A DNA stretch of 64,000 nt from Sphingomonas insulae (GCF_010450875.1 NZ_CP048422.1:1767001-1831000), one strand, 5' to 3'. Shown: positions 8,684-17,572, counted from the stretch's first letter. Made by a program: numbers and translations. The notes: generated from the sequence alone by a model not told the origin.

Positions 8684-8966
8684 ATCTCTCTCCCTGTTTC
8701 GGAAAGGTTAGGTCGGACCGTGTGCCAGCACAACAAATGTTATGGCGGGAAGTGGGGCAACATGAACAAGTGGGGCACTCGTGGGGAAACACGTGCGATC
8801 GATCATTTCCAAAATTGCGATGATCTGGGAGCGAAGGAGATTGCCGGCACCGTAGCGCACGCTGGCCATGTAGGACAGCGTGTCGTGATTACGCTGATAT
8901 CTCAGGGGGATGCGCCGGCCGGCGTCCTATCGGTCGGCGGCGGACGTCCGGGGATGCCGGATGGGC
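8684..8966. other. 283-bp intergenic region with repeated AAGTGGGGCA
   Basis: No gene was seen. AAGTGGGGCA occurs at 8750-8759 and again at 8768-8777, 18 bp apart, with GTGGGGA just beyond. Base composition is more AT-rich than the genes on either side. It probably holds the promoter of the racemase gene, which reads leftward from 8683. Confidence 0.45.
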
Positions 8967-10079
8967 CTATCGATCGGCGGAGCCCAAGCGTGGCGCCGGC
9001 CTGCCCGTCGCGAGATCCGCATCGGAGAACCGGATGGGCGTACGCAGCCCTTTGATCGGAGCGGTATCGAGCACCATGCCGCGGGCGACGATCTGGGGAT
9101 CGGTCAGCGCCTGTTCGACGGTGTTGATCGGGCCGGCGGGAACGCCGGCGGTTTCGAGCCGGGCAAGCAGGTCGTCGCGGTCGAAGCGCTTCGTCGCCAC
9201 GGTGATGGCGTCGAACAGCGGTGCGCGATGTTCGAGCCGGAGCGCGTTGGTGGCGTAGCGGGGGTCCTCGGCGTCCATGCCGACGATCGCGCAGAACCGG
9301 CGAAATTGGCTATCGTTGCCTACCGCCAGGATGAACCAGCCGTCGGCGGTCTCGAACACCGCATAGGGGCAGACGTTGAGGTGGGCGTTGCCGACCCGTG
9401 GCGGGGTTATGCCGCTGGCGAAATAATTGGCGGCCTGGTTCGCGAGCACGCCGGTCATCGTGTCGAGCAGCGCCATGTCGATATGCTGGCCGCGGCCGGT
9501 ACGGGCCCGCATCGCCAGCGCGGCCTGGATGGCGATGACCGCGTACAGGCCGGTGGTCATGTCGGCCATCGCGACGCCGATCTTCTGCGGCGCGCCGTTG
9601 GGCTCGCCGGTGAGGTCCATCATCCCGCTCATGCCTTGGACGATGAAATCGTAGCCGGCGCGGGCCGCATAGGGACCATCCTGACCGAAACCGGTGATCG
9701 AGCAATAGACGAGGGCAGGGTTGAGCGCGGACAAGGTGCCGTAGTCGAGGCCATATTTGGCGAGGCCGCCGACCTTGAAGTTTTCGATCAGGACGTCGGA
9801 TTCGGCGGCAAGGGCGCGGACCGTCGCCTGGCCTTCGGCGGTGGTGAAGTCGATGACGTGGCTGGTCTTGCCGCGGTTGCAGGCGTGGAAATAGGCCGCG
9901 TCCTGCGTGCCGTCGTCGTAGGTGACGAAGGGAGGGCCCCAGGTGCGGGTGTCGTCGCCGGCGGGGGATTCGATCTTCGTCACGGTCGCGCCGAGATCGG
10001 CGAGGACCTGTCCCGCCCAGGGGCCGGCGAGGATACGGGCGAGTTCGAGGACCCTGAGGCCGGCGAGGGGGTGGTTCAA
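8967..10079 (-). CDS. CaiB/BaiF family CoA-transferase, possibly glutarate CoA-transferase
   Basis: Protein of 370 aa (MNHPLAGLRVLELARILAGPW). The family III CoA-transferase aspartate is in VAMADMTTGLYA, and the RGKTSHVIDF and NGGLAKYG-type segments fit the transferase branch. It is preceded on the same strand by glutaryl-CoA dehydrogenase. In many proteobacteria, as with human SUGCT, that pairing marks a succinyl-CoA:glutarate CoA-transferase. The pairing is the main reason for the substrate suggestion; the protein alone shows only the family. Confidence 0.85.
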   Translation of the reverse strand: MNHPLAGLRVLELARILAGPWAGQVLADLGATVTKIESPAGDDTRTWGPPFVTYDDGTQDAAYFHACNRGKTSHVIDFTTAEGQATVRALAAESDVLIENFKVGGLAKYGLDYGTLSALNPALVYCSITGFGQDGPYAARAGYDFIVQGMSGMMDLTGEPNGAPQKIGVAMADMTTGLYAVIAIQAALAMRARTGRGQHIDMALLDTMTGVLANQAANYFASGITPPRVGNAHLNVCPYAVFETADGWFILAVGNDSQFRRFCAIVGMDAEDPRYATNALRLEHRAPLFDAITVATKRFDRDDLLARLETAGVPAGPINTVEQALTDPQIVARGMVLDTAPIKGLRTPIRFSDADLATGRPAPRLGSADR

Positions 10080-10099
10080 GCGCTATGCCCGCGACAGCC

Positions 10100-10191
10100 G
10101 TCATTCCCGCACAGGCGGCAATCCATAAACGCCGACGTTGCGCCTCTTGCGGTGCGTTGCGCGTCTGGATTCCCGCCCGCGCGGGGATGAC
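10100..10191. repeat. Imperfect 26-bp inverted repeat (REP/MITE-like) in an intergenic region
   Basis: The arms at 10100-10125 and 10166-10191 are reverse complements at 22 of 26 positions and open with GTCATTCCCGC. They are separated by 40 bp. GTCATTCCCGC...GGAATCCA palindromes are a common dispersed intergenic repeat type in proteobacteria. It lies between glutaryl-CoA dehydrogenase and the CoA-transferase, so it may also shape the transcript between them. Confidence 0.7.
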
Positions 10192-10212
10192 GGATGGTTG
10201 GACCGCCCCTGC

Positions 10213-11403
10213 TCAAAACGCGGCGATGCCGGTGATGGCGCGACCGAGGATCAGCGCGTGGACGTCGTGCGCGCCTTCATAGGTGTTGACGGTTTCGAGG
10301 TTCATGGCGTGGCGCATGACCTGATATTCGCCGGAGATGCCGTTGCCGCCGTGCATGTCGCGCGCCATCCGGGCGATGTCGAGCGCCTTGCCGACGTTGT
10401 TGCGCTTGACGATCGAGACCATTTCCGGCGCGAACCGGCCATCGTCCATCAACCGCCCGACGCGCAGGGAGGCTTGCAGGCCGAGCGCGATCTCCGTCTC
10501 CATGTCGGCGAGCTTCTTCTGGTAGAGCTGGCGGCCGGCGAGCGGGGTGCCGAACTGCTTGCGATCGAGGCCGTATTGGCGGGCGGCGTGGAAGCAGAAT
10601 TCGGCGGCGCCAAGCGCGCCCCAGCTGATGCCGTAGCGGGCGCGGTTGAGGCAGCCGAACGGCCCCTTCAGCCCCTCGACATCGGGCAGCAGCGCATCGT
10701 CGCCGACCTCGACATCCTCCATGACGATGCCGCCGGTGATCGACGCGCGCAGCGAGAGCTTGCCCTCGATCTTGGGGGCGGAGAGGCCCTTCATGCCCTT
10801 GGTGAGGATGAAGCCACGGATCGCACCGCCGTGCGCATCGGACTTGGCCCAGACGACGAAAACGTCGGCGATCGGGCTGTTCGAAATCCAGGTCTTGGCG
10901 CCGGAGATGACGTAGCCGCCATCGACCCGCCTCGCGCGGGTGGTCATGCCGCCGGGGTCGGAGCCGGCATCAGGTTCGGTAAGGCCGAAGCAGCCGATAT
11001 ATTCCCCCGACGCGAGCCGGGGCAGGAAGGTGCGCTTCTGCTCTTCGGATCCGTAGGCGTGGATCGGATACATGACGAGGCTGGACTGGACGCTCATCAT
11101 CGAGCGGTAGCCGCTGTCGATCCGTTCGACTTCCCGCGCCACCAGCCCGTACGCGACATAACCCGCGCCGACGCCGCCATATTCCTCCGGCACCGTCGGG
11201 CCGAGCAGGCCGAGTTCCCCCATTTCGCGGAAGATGTCGGGGTCGGTATGTTCGTGCTGGAACGCATGGACGATGCGCGGCGCGAGCTTGTCCTGCGCAT
11301 AGCTTTGCGCGGTGTCGCGGATCATCCGCTCGTCCTCGGTCAACTGATCGTCGAGCAGGAAGGGATCGGCCCAGTCGAACTTGCCCATGCCGGCCATCGT
11401 CAT
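10213..11403 (-). CDS. gcdH: Glutaryl-CoA dehydrogenase
   Basis: Protein of 396 aa that oxidises and decarboxylates glutaryl-CoA to crotonyl-CoA using FAD. Family signs are [28 protein letters not shown] and the C-terminal [20 protein letters not shown], in which the Glu of TYEGAHD is the catalytic base. Length is normal. It is followed on the same strand by a CaiB-type CoA-transferase (134 bp apart, containing an inverted repeat), which fits degradation of glutarate, lysine or tryptophan. The MTMAGM start has a nearby AAGGAGATG ribosome site. Confidence 0.93.
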   Translation of the reverse strand: MTMAGMGKFDWADPFLLDDQLTEDERMIRDTAQSYAQDKLAPRIVHAFQHEHTDPDIFREMGELGLLGPTVPEEYGGVGAGYVAYGLVAREVERIDSGYRSMMSVQSSLVMYPIHAYGSEEQKRTFLPRLASGEYIGCFGLTEPDAGSDPGGMTTRARRVDGGYVISGAKTWISNSPIADVFVVWAKSDAHGGAIRGFILTKGMKGLSAPKIEGKLSLRASITGGIVMEDVEVGDDALLPDVEGLKGPFGCLNRARYGISWGALGAAEFCFHAARQYGLDRKQFGTPLAGRQLYQKKLADMETEIALGLQASLRVGRLMDDGRFAPEMVSIVKRNNVGKALDIARMARDMHGGNGISGEYQVMRHAMNLETVNTYEGAHDVHALILGRAITGIAAF

Positions 11404-11459
11404 CTCCTTTTGAAGATGCGGTACGGGAGGAATGGGCAGTGGGCAAGTGGCCTGGCCAT

Positions 11460-11498
11460 CATGCCGTCATCCCGGAGGTGGTCCGGGCTGATGGCATG
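11460..11498 (-). terminator. 17-bp imperfect hairpin downstream of the ZnuD-like receptor
   Basis: CATGCCGTCATCCCGGA (11460-11476) pairs with 11482-11498 at 15 of 17 positions across a 5-nt loop. It lies just beyond the receptor's stop at 11513 and before the gcdH start region. A long stable stem like this probably ends the receptor transcript, although no T-run follows. Confidence 0.5.
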
Positions 11499-11512
11499 CG
11501 GTGGGCGAAACG

Positions 11513-13657
11513 TCAGAGGCCGAAGCGCAGCGTCACGCGGATGTCGCGGCCGGCGAGGGGGGCGAAGTCCTTGAGGAAGCTGGAGTGGCGGCGGGCGACG
11601 ACGTCGAACAGGTTGTTCGCCGACAGCAGCAGGCTGGTCTTGCTGTCCTTGCCGAACGGGCTGAACGAGGCGCTGGCGTTGACCATCGTATAATCGTCGG
11701 TGCGGGTTTCGAACGCGGCGAGGCGGTTCTGCGGAAAGACGTGCTCCACCTCGACACGGCCGCCGATGCTATCACCCTGCGCCTCGATGCCGCCGAGGAC
11801 GCGCGCGGGCGGGATGCGCGGCACCGGGCTGACGTCGACGATGTTGGCACGGACGTAGTCGCCGAGCAGGTCGGCGTTGATCGTGTAGCCGCCGATGCGC
11901 GCGAGGCGGACGGAGGCGTCCGCTTCGAAGCCGTAGTAGCGGGCGTCGCCCTGCTGGTACTGGAAGCACGGGAGGTCGACCTCGTCCGAGCGCGCCTCGC
12001 ACACCGCCTGGTCGACGCGGTTTTCGGAGATGTAGTTGGAGAACCAGTTGTAATAGGCCGAGGCATCGAAGCTGTAGCCGTCGCCATGCGCGTGCAGCGT
12101 CGCCTCTAGGCCCCAGGATTTCTCGACGCCGAAGTCGGGGTTGCCGAGTTCATAGGCCTGGGTGCCGGCGTGCGGGCCGTTCGCCAGTAGCTCCTCCGCG
12201 GATGGCGCCCGTTCGGTGCGCGACCCGTTGAGGCCGATGCGGATACCATCGCCCAGCGCGTAGGAGGCGCCGATCGAGCCCGACAGGGCGTCGAAACGCC
12301 GCGTCCCGCCGAAAAAGCGATCGTTGCCGTCGGGGACGCGCCCCGACACGTCGGTCAGTTCGTAGCGCAGGCCGCCCTCGGCCCGGAACGGCCCGGCGCT
12401 ATATTGCTGGAGGGTGAAGAAGCCGGTCTGGTTGGTTTCGTTCTTCGGCAGGAAGGCCTCGTCGCCGACGACGTTGAAGATGCGGTTGAAATACTGGACG
12501 CCGGACGCGCCCTGCCAGCCGCCGCGGTTCGCCTGCACGACCTCAAGCCGCCCTTCGAGACCGTTGTTGTAGAAGGCAGTGCCGACGCTGCCGTCCTCTT
12601 CCAGTTCGAAGTGGCGATAGGTCGCCTGGCCGGCGCGGATACGGATCTTGTCGAGGAAGCCGCCGCCAGTGTTGACCTCGCCGCGCAGGTCGACGCGGTT
12701 CTGGACGACGGACAGGCGGGGCGCTTCCTGTTCCTGTCCCACCGCGGTCGCGTAGCGGATGGGGACGCCGTAGAGGCTGTCGTAATGGCTGTAGGACACG
12801 CCGAGGTTGCCGGTGTCGGTGATGATCGACGCGCCGGCGCCGGCCGTCCACGTCTTCGCAGCGGAATTGGGCAGCCGGTCGCGCAGCGCGGCGGAGGCGG
12901 CGAAGTCGATCGGTTCGTCGGTGCCGAGCTGGGGCTGGCCGACCTGGCTGAGCGCGGCGGCACGCGCGGCGGGGGAGAGCAGATAGCCCTTGCCGGTGCG
13001 CAGGTCGTCCGCCTTCAGATACGATCCGTCGGCATGGAGGACGAGGTGTTCGCCGACGGCGACATCACCCGCCGCACCGGCCGAGCGTTCGCTGGCGGCG
13101 GACCCGTAGTTGGCGATGCCGTTGAGGCGATAGCCGTTTTCAGGAACGGTGCGCGGGATGCGGGTGTCGATGACGTTGACGACGCCGCCGACCGCGGACG
13201 ATCCGAACAACAGTGCCGACGGGCCGCGCAGCACCTCGATCCGTTCGGCGAGCAGCGGGTCGATGATGACCGCATGGTCGACGCTGGTGTTGCTGACGTC
13301 GATCGAGCCGATGCCATCGGTCAGCACGCGAATGCGGTCGCCCTGAAAGCCGCGCAGGATCGGGCGCGAGGCGCTGGGGCCGAACGAGGTGGCGGAGACG
13401 CCGGGCTGGCGCGCGAGGGTTTCGCCGATCGTCGGGCGCAGATTGCGGGTGAGTTCCTCACCGGAGATGACCGAGGTGCCTTGCAGGACATCGCGTTCGC
13501 TCTGCGGGAGGGCGGCGGTGACGATGATGTCCTTGCCCTGCGGAGCGGCGGCGGCGGCTGGCGCGGGGACTGGTGCGGTTGCGGGCTGATCGACGGTTTG
13601 CGCGACAGCGGGGCTGGCGAACAGGGCGGCGCCGGCGAGCAGGGTGGATTTGAGCAT
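11513..13657 (-). CDS. TonB-dependent outer-membrane receptor, ZnuD-like (zinc)
   Basis: Protein of 714 aa from the ATG at 13657 (MLKSTLLAGAALFASPAVAQ, signal peptide). A TonB-box-like DIIVTA (near residue 45) is followed by a plug with the RPILRGFQGDRIRVLTDGI and EVLRGPSALLFGSSAVGG motifs, and a beta-barrel ends in VTLRFGL with a terminal aromatic/hydrophobic pattern. The SASRPILRGFQGDRIRVL plug is typical of ZnuD-type zinc receptors. A Zur-box-like 15-mer lies about 50 bp upstream of its ATG. Zinc is inferred from this pairing. Confidence 0.88.
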   Translation of the reverse strand: MLKSTLLAGAALFASPAVAQTVDQPATAPVPAPAAAAAPQGKDIIVTAALPQSERDVLQGTSVISGEELTRNLRPTIGETLARQPGVSATSFGPSASRPILRGFQGDRIRVLTDGIGSIDVSNTSVDHAVIIDPLLAERIEVLRGPSALLFGSSAVGGVVNVIDTRIPRTVPENGYRLNGIANYGSAASERSAGAAGDVAVGEHLVLHADGSYLKADDLRTGKGYLLSPAARAAALSQVGQPQLGTDEPIDFAASAALRDRLPNSAAKTWTAGAGASIITDTGNLGVSYSHYDSLYGVPIRYATAVGQEQEAPRLSVVQNRVDLRGEVNTGGGFLDKIRIRAGQATYRHFELEEDGSVGTAFYNNGLEGRLEVVQANRGGWQGASGVQYFNRIFNVVGDEAFLPKNETNQTGFFTLQQYSAGPFRAEGGLRYELTDVSGRVPDGNDRFFGGTRRFDALSGSIGASYALGDGIRIGLNGSRTERAPSAEELLANGPHAGTQAYELGNPDFGVEKSWGLEATLHAHGDGYSFDASAYYNWFSNYISENRVDQAVCEARSDEVDLPCFQYQQGDARYYGFEADASVRLARIGGYTINADLLGDYVRANIVDVSPVPRIPPARVLGGIEAQGDSIGGRVEVEHVFPQNRLAAFETRTDDYTMVNASASFSPFGKDSKTSLLLSANNLFDVVARRHSSFLKDFAPLAGRDIRVTLRFGL

Positions 13658-13707
13658 CGGTACTCCGGGAACAGGCAATGGTGCGAACGCGCTGCCCTTA
13701 CCGGCGA

Positions 13708-13722
13708 TGTTACGTTATATCA
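13708..13722. promoter_or_regulatory. Zur-box-like operator upstream of the ZnuD-like receptor
   Basis: TGTTACGTTATATCA agrees at 11 of 14 defined positions with the Zur consensus TGTTATAnTATAACA. It is 51 bp upstream of the receptor ATG (13657). A second site of similar strength lies before the MerC-Zur genes at 40564. Binding by Zur is predicted from the pattern only. Confidence 0.6.
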
Positions 13723-13916
13723 AAATGAATTTTGCGTCATGTGAGCCGGCCGCCGGATCATGACCGGCACCGCGGTTTCCATCGGGGCGGCCCGTCGGAG
13801 CGGCGGCGTCGCATGCGTTGACAAGCCACCGCGGGTTCTCCACGAACGGCAGGACGGACACCGTTCCAGACCCGGCATGCGCACCGCCGCCCCTGCTCGA
13901 CAAGGACCAGACGATC

Positions 13917-14309
13917 GTGTCGTCATCCCTATCCGAAGTCGCTTTCGGCCGCACCGCGCCGGGCATATGCGTACGCGACATGCACGTCGCACACGAATTC
14001 TACACCCGTATCCTGGGCTTCGAGACGGTGTTCGAGAACGGCGACCCGGTCGGGTTCATGGTGTTGAGGAAGGATCGGGCGGAGATCCATCTGAGCCGGA
14101 AGCCGGACCACAAGGCCTCGAGCGTCAACGTGATGCACATGTTCGTGAGCGACGCCGCCGCTCTCTATGCGATCTGCCAAACCCAAGGCGTCCGGATCAT
14201 CAAACGGCTGACGGACAAGGACTATGGCCAGCGCGCCTTCGTCTTTGCCGACCCCGACGGCAACCGGATCGATATCGGCGAACGACTTGCCGACACACGC
14301 CAGCCCTGA
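13917..14309 (+). CDS. VOC (glyoxalase/bleomycin resistance-type) superfamily protein
   Basis: Protein of about 130 aa starting with GTG at 13917, which has an AAGGA ribosome site 10 nt upstream. An earlier ATG at 13818 is in frame but would add 33 residues outside the fold. Core motifs are MHVAHEFYTRILGFETVF, the HMFVSDAAALY turn and FADPDGNRIDIGE, the classic VOC beta-alpha-beta-beta-beta pattern. Substrate and metal ligands cannot be assigned. The 259-bp region shared with the divergent receptor holds the Zur-like box, so co-regulation is conceivable. Confidence 0.8.
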   Translation: MSSSLSEVAFGRTAPGICVRDMHVAHEFYTRILGFETVFENGDPVGFMVLRKDRAEIHLSRKPDHKASSVNVMHMFVSDAAALYAICQTQGVRIIKRLTDKDYGQRAFVFADPDGNRIDIGERLADTRQP

Positions 14310-14669
14310 CCGCCGCGTGTAGCGCCAGCGATGGCGGACCGGGTCGGTAGCGGGGCGCGCGCCGGCGGTCACGGGATGGACGTGGCGATCGCGCGATCGG
14401 CGACCGGCGTTGGCGGATCTCGCACGGTATCGCGATCATGACGAACACCATCGCTTTGACGAATAGCCGAGACTCGTCCGTCCCGCCCTGCGAACAGGCG
14501 ATGCAGCGGGGATCGCGCTCCAACAACGCGACCGGTTTGGCGCGTACCGTGTTCTTCCCGCCATGGGAACGCTGGCCATGGCTGGTCGATGGCGATTATC
14601 AGGGGCCGTTACACCTCTCCTCGACGCTGCGGAGCGGGGGGGGGGGGGGCTTCTCAGGGATTATGATCG
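14310..14669. other. 360-bp gap with a 14-G homopolymer
   Basis: No gene could be supported: the frame 14438-14758 shows no recognisable motif and its composition is unlike a real protein. The main feature is a run of 14 consecutive G (14636-14649), 20 bp upstream of the GNAT gene's likely start. The run could vary in length and so alter promoter spacing or the ribosome site. It could also be a sequencing or assembly artefact. Confidence 0.6.
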
Positions 14670-15131
14670 TTGATCGTGCGCCAAGCGACCATCGCCGACC
14701 TGGACACGCTGGTGCCGTTGTTCGACGCCTACCGTCAGTTCTACGAGCAGCCGGCTGACCCGATCGGGGCGCGACGCTTCCTGGGGGATCGGTTCGAGCA
14801 TCAGCAATCGGTCATCCTGCTCGCGTGTGACGACATCCAGCCGGTCGGTTTCGTGCAGCTCTTTCCGACCTTTTCCTCCGCGCGGCTTGCCCGGACGTTC
14901 ATCCTCAACGACCTGTTCGTCGCGCCCGCCGCTCGCGGCACGGGTGCCGGCCGGGCCTTGCTGGACGCGGCATGCGATTATGGCCGCGCCGTGGGAGCCG
15001 CCCGGCTATCACTCTCCACCGCCGTCACCAACACGAACGCCCAATCCCTGTACGAGCGTGCCGGCTGGACGCGGGACACCATATTCTGCGTCTATGGCAT
15101 CCCCCTGACCCAGGCGGCGATCGATCGTTGA
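14670..15131 (+). CDS. GNAT-family N-acetyltransferase
   Basis: Protein of 153 aa with the acetyl-CoA-binding signature LNDLFVAPAARGTGAGRALL (R/Q-x-x-G-x-G/A as RGTGAG) and the usual AAAR..LYERAGWTRD-type C-terminal strand-helix. The start is TTG at 14670, with an AGGGA site 10 nt before; a GTG at 14676 is an alternative. The upstream in-frame codon is TGA (14664-14666), so the gene cannot be joined to the upstream frame. The substrate is unknown. The 14-G run lies just upstream. Confidence 0.85.
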   Translation: MIVRQATIADLDTLVPLFDAYRQFYEQPADPIGARRFLGDRFEHQQSVILLACDDIQPVGFVQLFPTFSSARLARTFILNDLFVAPAARGTGAGRALLDAACDYGRAVGAARLSLSTAVTNTNAQSLYERAGWTRDTIFCVYGIPLTQAAIDR

Positions 15132-15201
15132 ACCGCAAGATCGGTCGAGCGCGTCATATCCGCTAGCGCCTAGCTGGCGTCGCCACGAAGGATAGGACGA
15201 G

Positions 15202-16083
15202 ATGAAGGCGGCGCTCCACAACTACCATGCCCGGATGCAGCGGGTGCTGGATCACATCGACCGGCATCTGGACGACGATCTGGACCTGGATGCGGTGAGC
15301 GGCGTCGCCGCCTTCTCGAAATACCATTTCCACCGGCAGTTCACGGCGACCTTCGGGCTGTCCGTGCATCGCTACGTCCAGCTCGCCCGCATGAAGCGGG
15401 CATCCTACCGGCTGGCCTATCGGGACGCGCACCGCGTCACCGACATAGCGATGGATGCCGGTTACGACGCCCCGGATGCCTTCGCTCGCGCCTTTCGGCA
15501 ACGGTTCGGGCAATCGCCGTCGTCGTTCCGGAAGGCGCCTGATTGGGAGCCGTGGCTCGCGGCCTTCGGGCCTCTCGACAATGCGAGGAGCAAGCTGATG
15601 CAGACCATCTACACCCCCGACGACGTGACGATCCGAGACGTAACCCCGACGCCCGTGGCGATCATGGAGCATCGCGGCGACCCGGCGACGATCGGCGCGA
15701 CGATCCAGCGGTTCATCGCCTGGCGCAAGGCAATCGGGCTGTCGCCGAGCGCCAGCCCGACCTTCAACATCTTCCACACCGATCCGCGCACTACGCCTTC
15801 GGCGGCATACCGCATGGACCTGTGCTTCGGCACCGATCGCCCGGTCGAAGCCCGGGACGAGCGGATCGAGGCCGGCACCATCCCCGGCGGGCGGTGTGCG
15901 GTGCTGCGCGTCGTCGGCAACACCGACAATCTGGAGGCCGCTGCGCTGTACCTGTACCGCGATTGGCTGCCCGGCAGTGGCGAGGATACGCGCGATTTCC
16001 CCCTCTATTGCCAGCGCATCGCCTTCTTCCCCGAAGTGCCGGAGCATGAGGCGGTCGCAGACCTGTTCCTGCCGCTAGCATAA
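15202..16083 (+). CDS. AraC-family regulator with GyrI-like effector domain
   Basis: Protein of 293 aa. The N-terminal AraC/XylS DNA-binding region has two helix-turn-helix units (residues about 10-115), including AFSKYHFHRQFTATFG and DAFARAFRQRFGQSPSSFRK. The second half (about 130-290) is a GyrI/SHV-like ligand-binding domain of the Rob/SoxS-associated type (TPVAIMEHRGD...YCQRIAFFPE). Such proteins respond to small hydrophobic molecules or drugs. A GGATAGGA ribosome site lies just before the ATG. Confidence 0.9.
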   Translation: MKAALHNYHARMQRVLDHIDRHLDDDLDLDAVSGVAAFSKYHFHRQFTATFGLSVHRYVQLARMKRASYRLAYRDAHRVTDIAMDAGYDAPDAFARAFRQRFGQSPSSFRKAPDWEPWLAAFGPLDNARSKLMQTIYTPDDVTIRDVTPTPVAIMEHRGDPATIGATIQRFIAWRKAIGLSPSASPTFNIFHTDPRTTPSAAYRMDLCFGTDRPVEARDERIEAGTIPGGRCAVLRVVGNTDNLEAAALYLYRDWLPGSGEDTRDFPLYCQRIAFFPEVPEHEAVADLFLPLA

Positions 16084-16337
16084 TCTGCCCGAGGGCGGCT
16101 CGAGGATCCCCTAGTCCTGGAACCGAAGGGCCGCCCCACCCGAGCACTTTTGTCCGTCATGCTCGGCGATCCCCGCGCTTTGACGACGATCGGGATTGAC
16201 GATGCGACGGGACGGAAGGCCGAAGGCCTGCAAAACATGGAGTTGAATCAGCGAGCGGTGCAAAAGGTCGACGGCCGACTTGGCGGAGGTTGTCATCCGC
16301 GGATGGCGCGGTGATCAGGTGGACCGGATGCAGGCGG

Positions 16338-17120
16338 TCACAGGCTGGTGCGGACGTCGAGCAGTTCGGGGAAGAAACGCTGTTCGACGACCTTGGCGAG
16401 ATACGGCACGCCGGCGGTGCCGCCGGTGCCGGTCTTGAAGCCGATGGCGCGTTCGACCGTCTTGAGATGCCCGAAACGCCAGAGCTGGACGTGATATTCG
16501 AGGTCGACCAGTTTCTCGGCGAGTTCGTACAGGTCCCAATAAGCGGAGGGATTGCCGTAGACGGTGGCCCAGCACGCCTCGACGGCGGGAGAGGGCGGCG
16601 CGATGGTGGCGAAGTCGCGATCGAGGCGGTCGGCGGGGACGGGCAGGCCGCGGCGGGCGAGCAGGCGCAACGCCTGGTCGTACAGGCTGGGCGTCGCGAG
16701 TTCGCCGGACAGGCGGGCGCGTACATCCGGTTCGTCGAAGACGTCGATCATCGCGGGGTTGCGATTGCCCATGACGAATTCGAGCTGGCGATACTGGTCG
16801 GACTGGAACCCCGAGCTTTTGCCGAGACTGCCGCGCATCGCGGCATAGTCGGCGGGGGTCATCGTCGCCAGCACCTCCCACGACTGGATCAGTTGCGCCT
16901 GGATGCGGCTGACCCGCGCCATCATCTTCAGCGCGGGAGGCAGATCGTCGGCGGCGATCCGGCGACGCGCCTCGCCCAGTTCGTGGAGGCACAGCTTCAT
17001 CCACAGCTCCGACGCCTGATGGATCGTCACGAACAGCAGTTCGTCGTGGACATCGCTGAGCGGCGTCTGGACGGCGAGCAGTTCGGGCAGGCGCAGGTAG
17101 CTGCGATAGGTGATCGTCAT
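16338..17120 (-). CDS. kynA: Tryptophan 2,3-dioxygenase
   Basis: Protein of 260 aa that opens the indole ring of tryptophan to N-formylkynurenine using heme iron. The catalytic and substrate region is H34 in FVTIHQASELW, and the proximal heme ligand is H218 in WRFGHLK. SSGFQSDQYRQLE and GFKTGTGGTAGVPYL are family signatures. Length is normal for bacterial enzymes. It follows two short genes on the same strand, the nearer ending only 10 bp upstream, so it is the last gene of a three-gene operon facing an S24 repressor across a palindrome. Confidence 0.95.
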   Translation of the reverse strand: MTITYRSYLRLPELLAVQTPLSDVHDELLFVTIHQASELWMKLCLHELGEARRRIAADDLPPALKMMARVSRIQAQLIQSWEVLATMTPADYAAMRGSLGKSSGFQSDQYRQLEFVMGNRNPAMIDVFDEPDVRARLSGELATPSLYDQALRLLARRGLPVPADRLDRDFATIAPPSPAVEACWATVYGNPSAYWDLYELAEKLVDLEYHVQLWRFGHLKTVERAIGFKTGTGGTAGVPYLAKVVEQRFFPELLDVRTSL

Positions 17121-17129
17121 GCCGCATCC

Positions 17130-17399
17130 TTAACCATCGAGCAGCAGGACCTCCAGCGTCGCGCGATCGGCGGACGCGGCGACGACGACGAGATCGGCGA
17201 CCAGGTGCCCGGGAACGGGCAGGTCCTCTTCGGGCAGCGCGGCGAGCCATCCGGCGGGATCGCCGCCGTCGAGGTCGAGCGCGAGGGTCAGGCGGGCGCC
17301 GGTGAAGGTGGCGCTGGACCATGGGCGTTCCGCGACGTGGCGCAGGGCGATCGCCACGCCATGGCGTGCGGCGCTGGCGGCGAGGGCGCGTGCGATCAT
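17130..17399 (-). CDS. Unknown 89-aa protein in the tryptophan 2,3-dioxygenase operon
   Basis: Starts at the ATG at 17399 (MIARALAASAARHG), in an ATGA overlap with the upstream 58-aa gene. It ends 9 bp before the dioxygenase ATG, so it is translationally embedded in the operon. The sequence is Ala/Leu/Val-rich with a run of acidic residues (DLDGGDPAGWLAALPEEDLPVPG) and no recognised motif. A role in control or in the tryptophan pathway is suggested by position only. Confidence 0.6.
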   Translation of the reverse strand: MIARALAASAARHGVAIALRHVAERPWSSATFTGARLTLALDLDGGDPAGWLAALPEEDLPVPGHLVADLVVVAASADRATLEVLLLDG

Positions 17400-17572
17400 G
17401 CCGGCCGCCCGGCCATGAAGTGTTCGATCCGGGCGGCATTCTCCGGCCCGATCACCCGGCCGCGCATCATGTCGGTGACGAGGCGCGGATCGTTGATCGC
17501 GAGCCGCCCGAACTGGCTGCGCGACATGCCGGTGCGGCGGAGATAGCGGTCGATCTTGATCAGCAGGCACAT
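17396..17572 (-). CDS. Small helix-turn-helix-like protein, first gene of the tryptophan 2,3-dioxygenase operon
   Basis: Protein of 58 aa from the ATG at 17572 (MCLLIKIDRYLRRTGMSRSQ), with a GAGGGA site 5 nt before it. A TTG at 17626 would add 18 residues but has no such site. The sequence SRSQFGRLAINDPRLVTDMM reads as a DNA-binding helix-turn-helix (Xre-like). It overlaps the next gene as ATGA. It lies on the far side of the palindrome at 17633-17647 from the S24 repressor gene, so it may be a partner regulator. This is inferred. Confidence 0.6.
   Translation of the reverse strand: MCLLIKIDRYLRRTGMSRSQFGRLAINDPRLVTDMMRGRVIGPENAARIEHFMAGRPA

Noticed and set aside
10138..11574. 478-codon plus-strand frame
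   Set aside because: Antisense of glutaryl-CoA dehydrogenase with typical high-GC shadow composition.
14438..14758. Gene through the poly-G run joining to GNAT
   Set aside because: The GNAT frame has a TGA stop at 14664-14666, so no change in G count can fuse the two frames; the upstream frame has no recognisable content.
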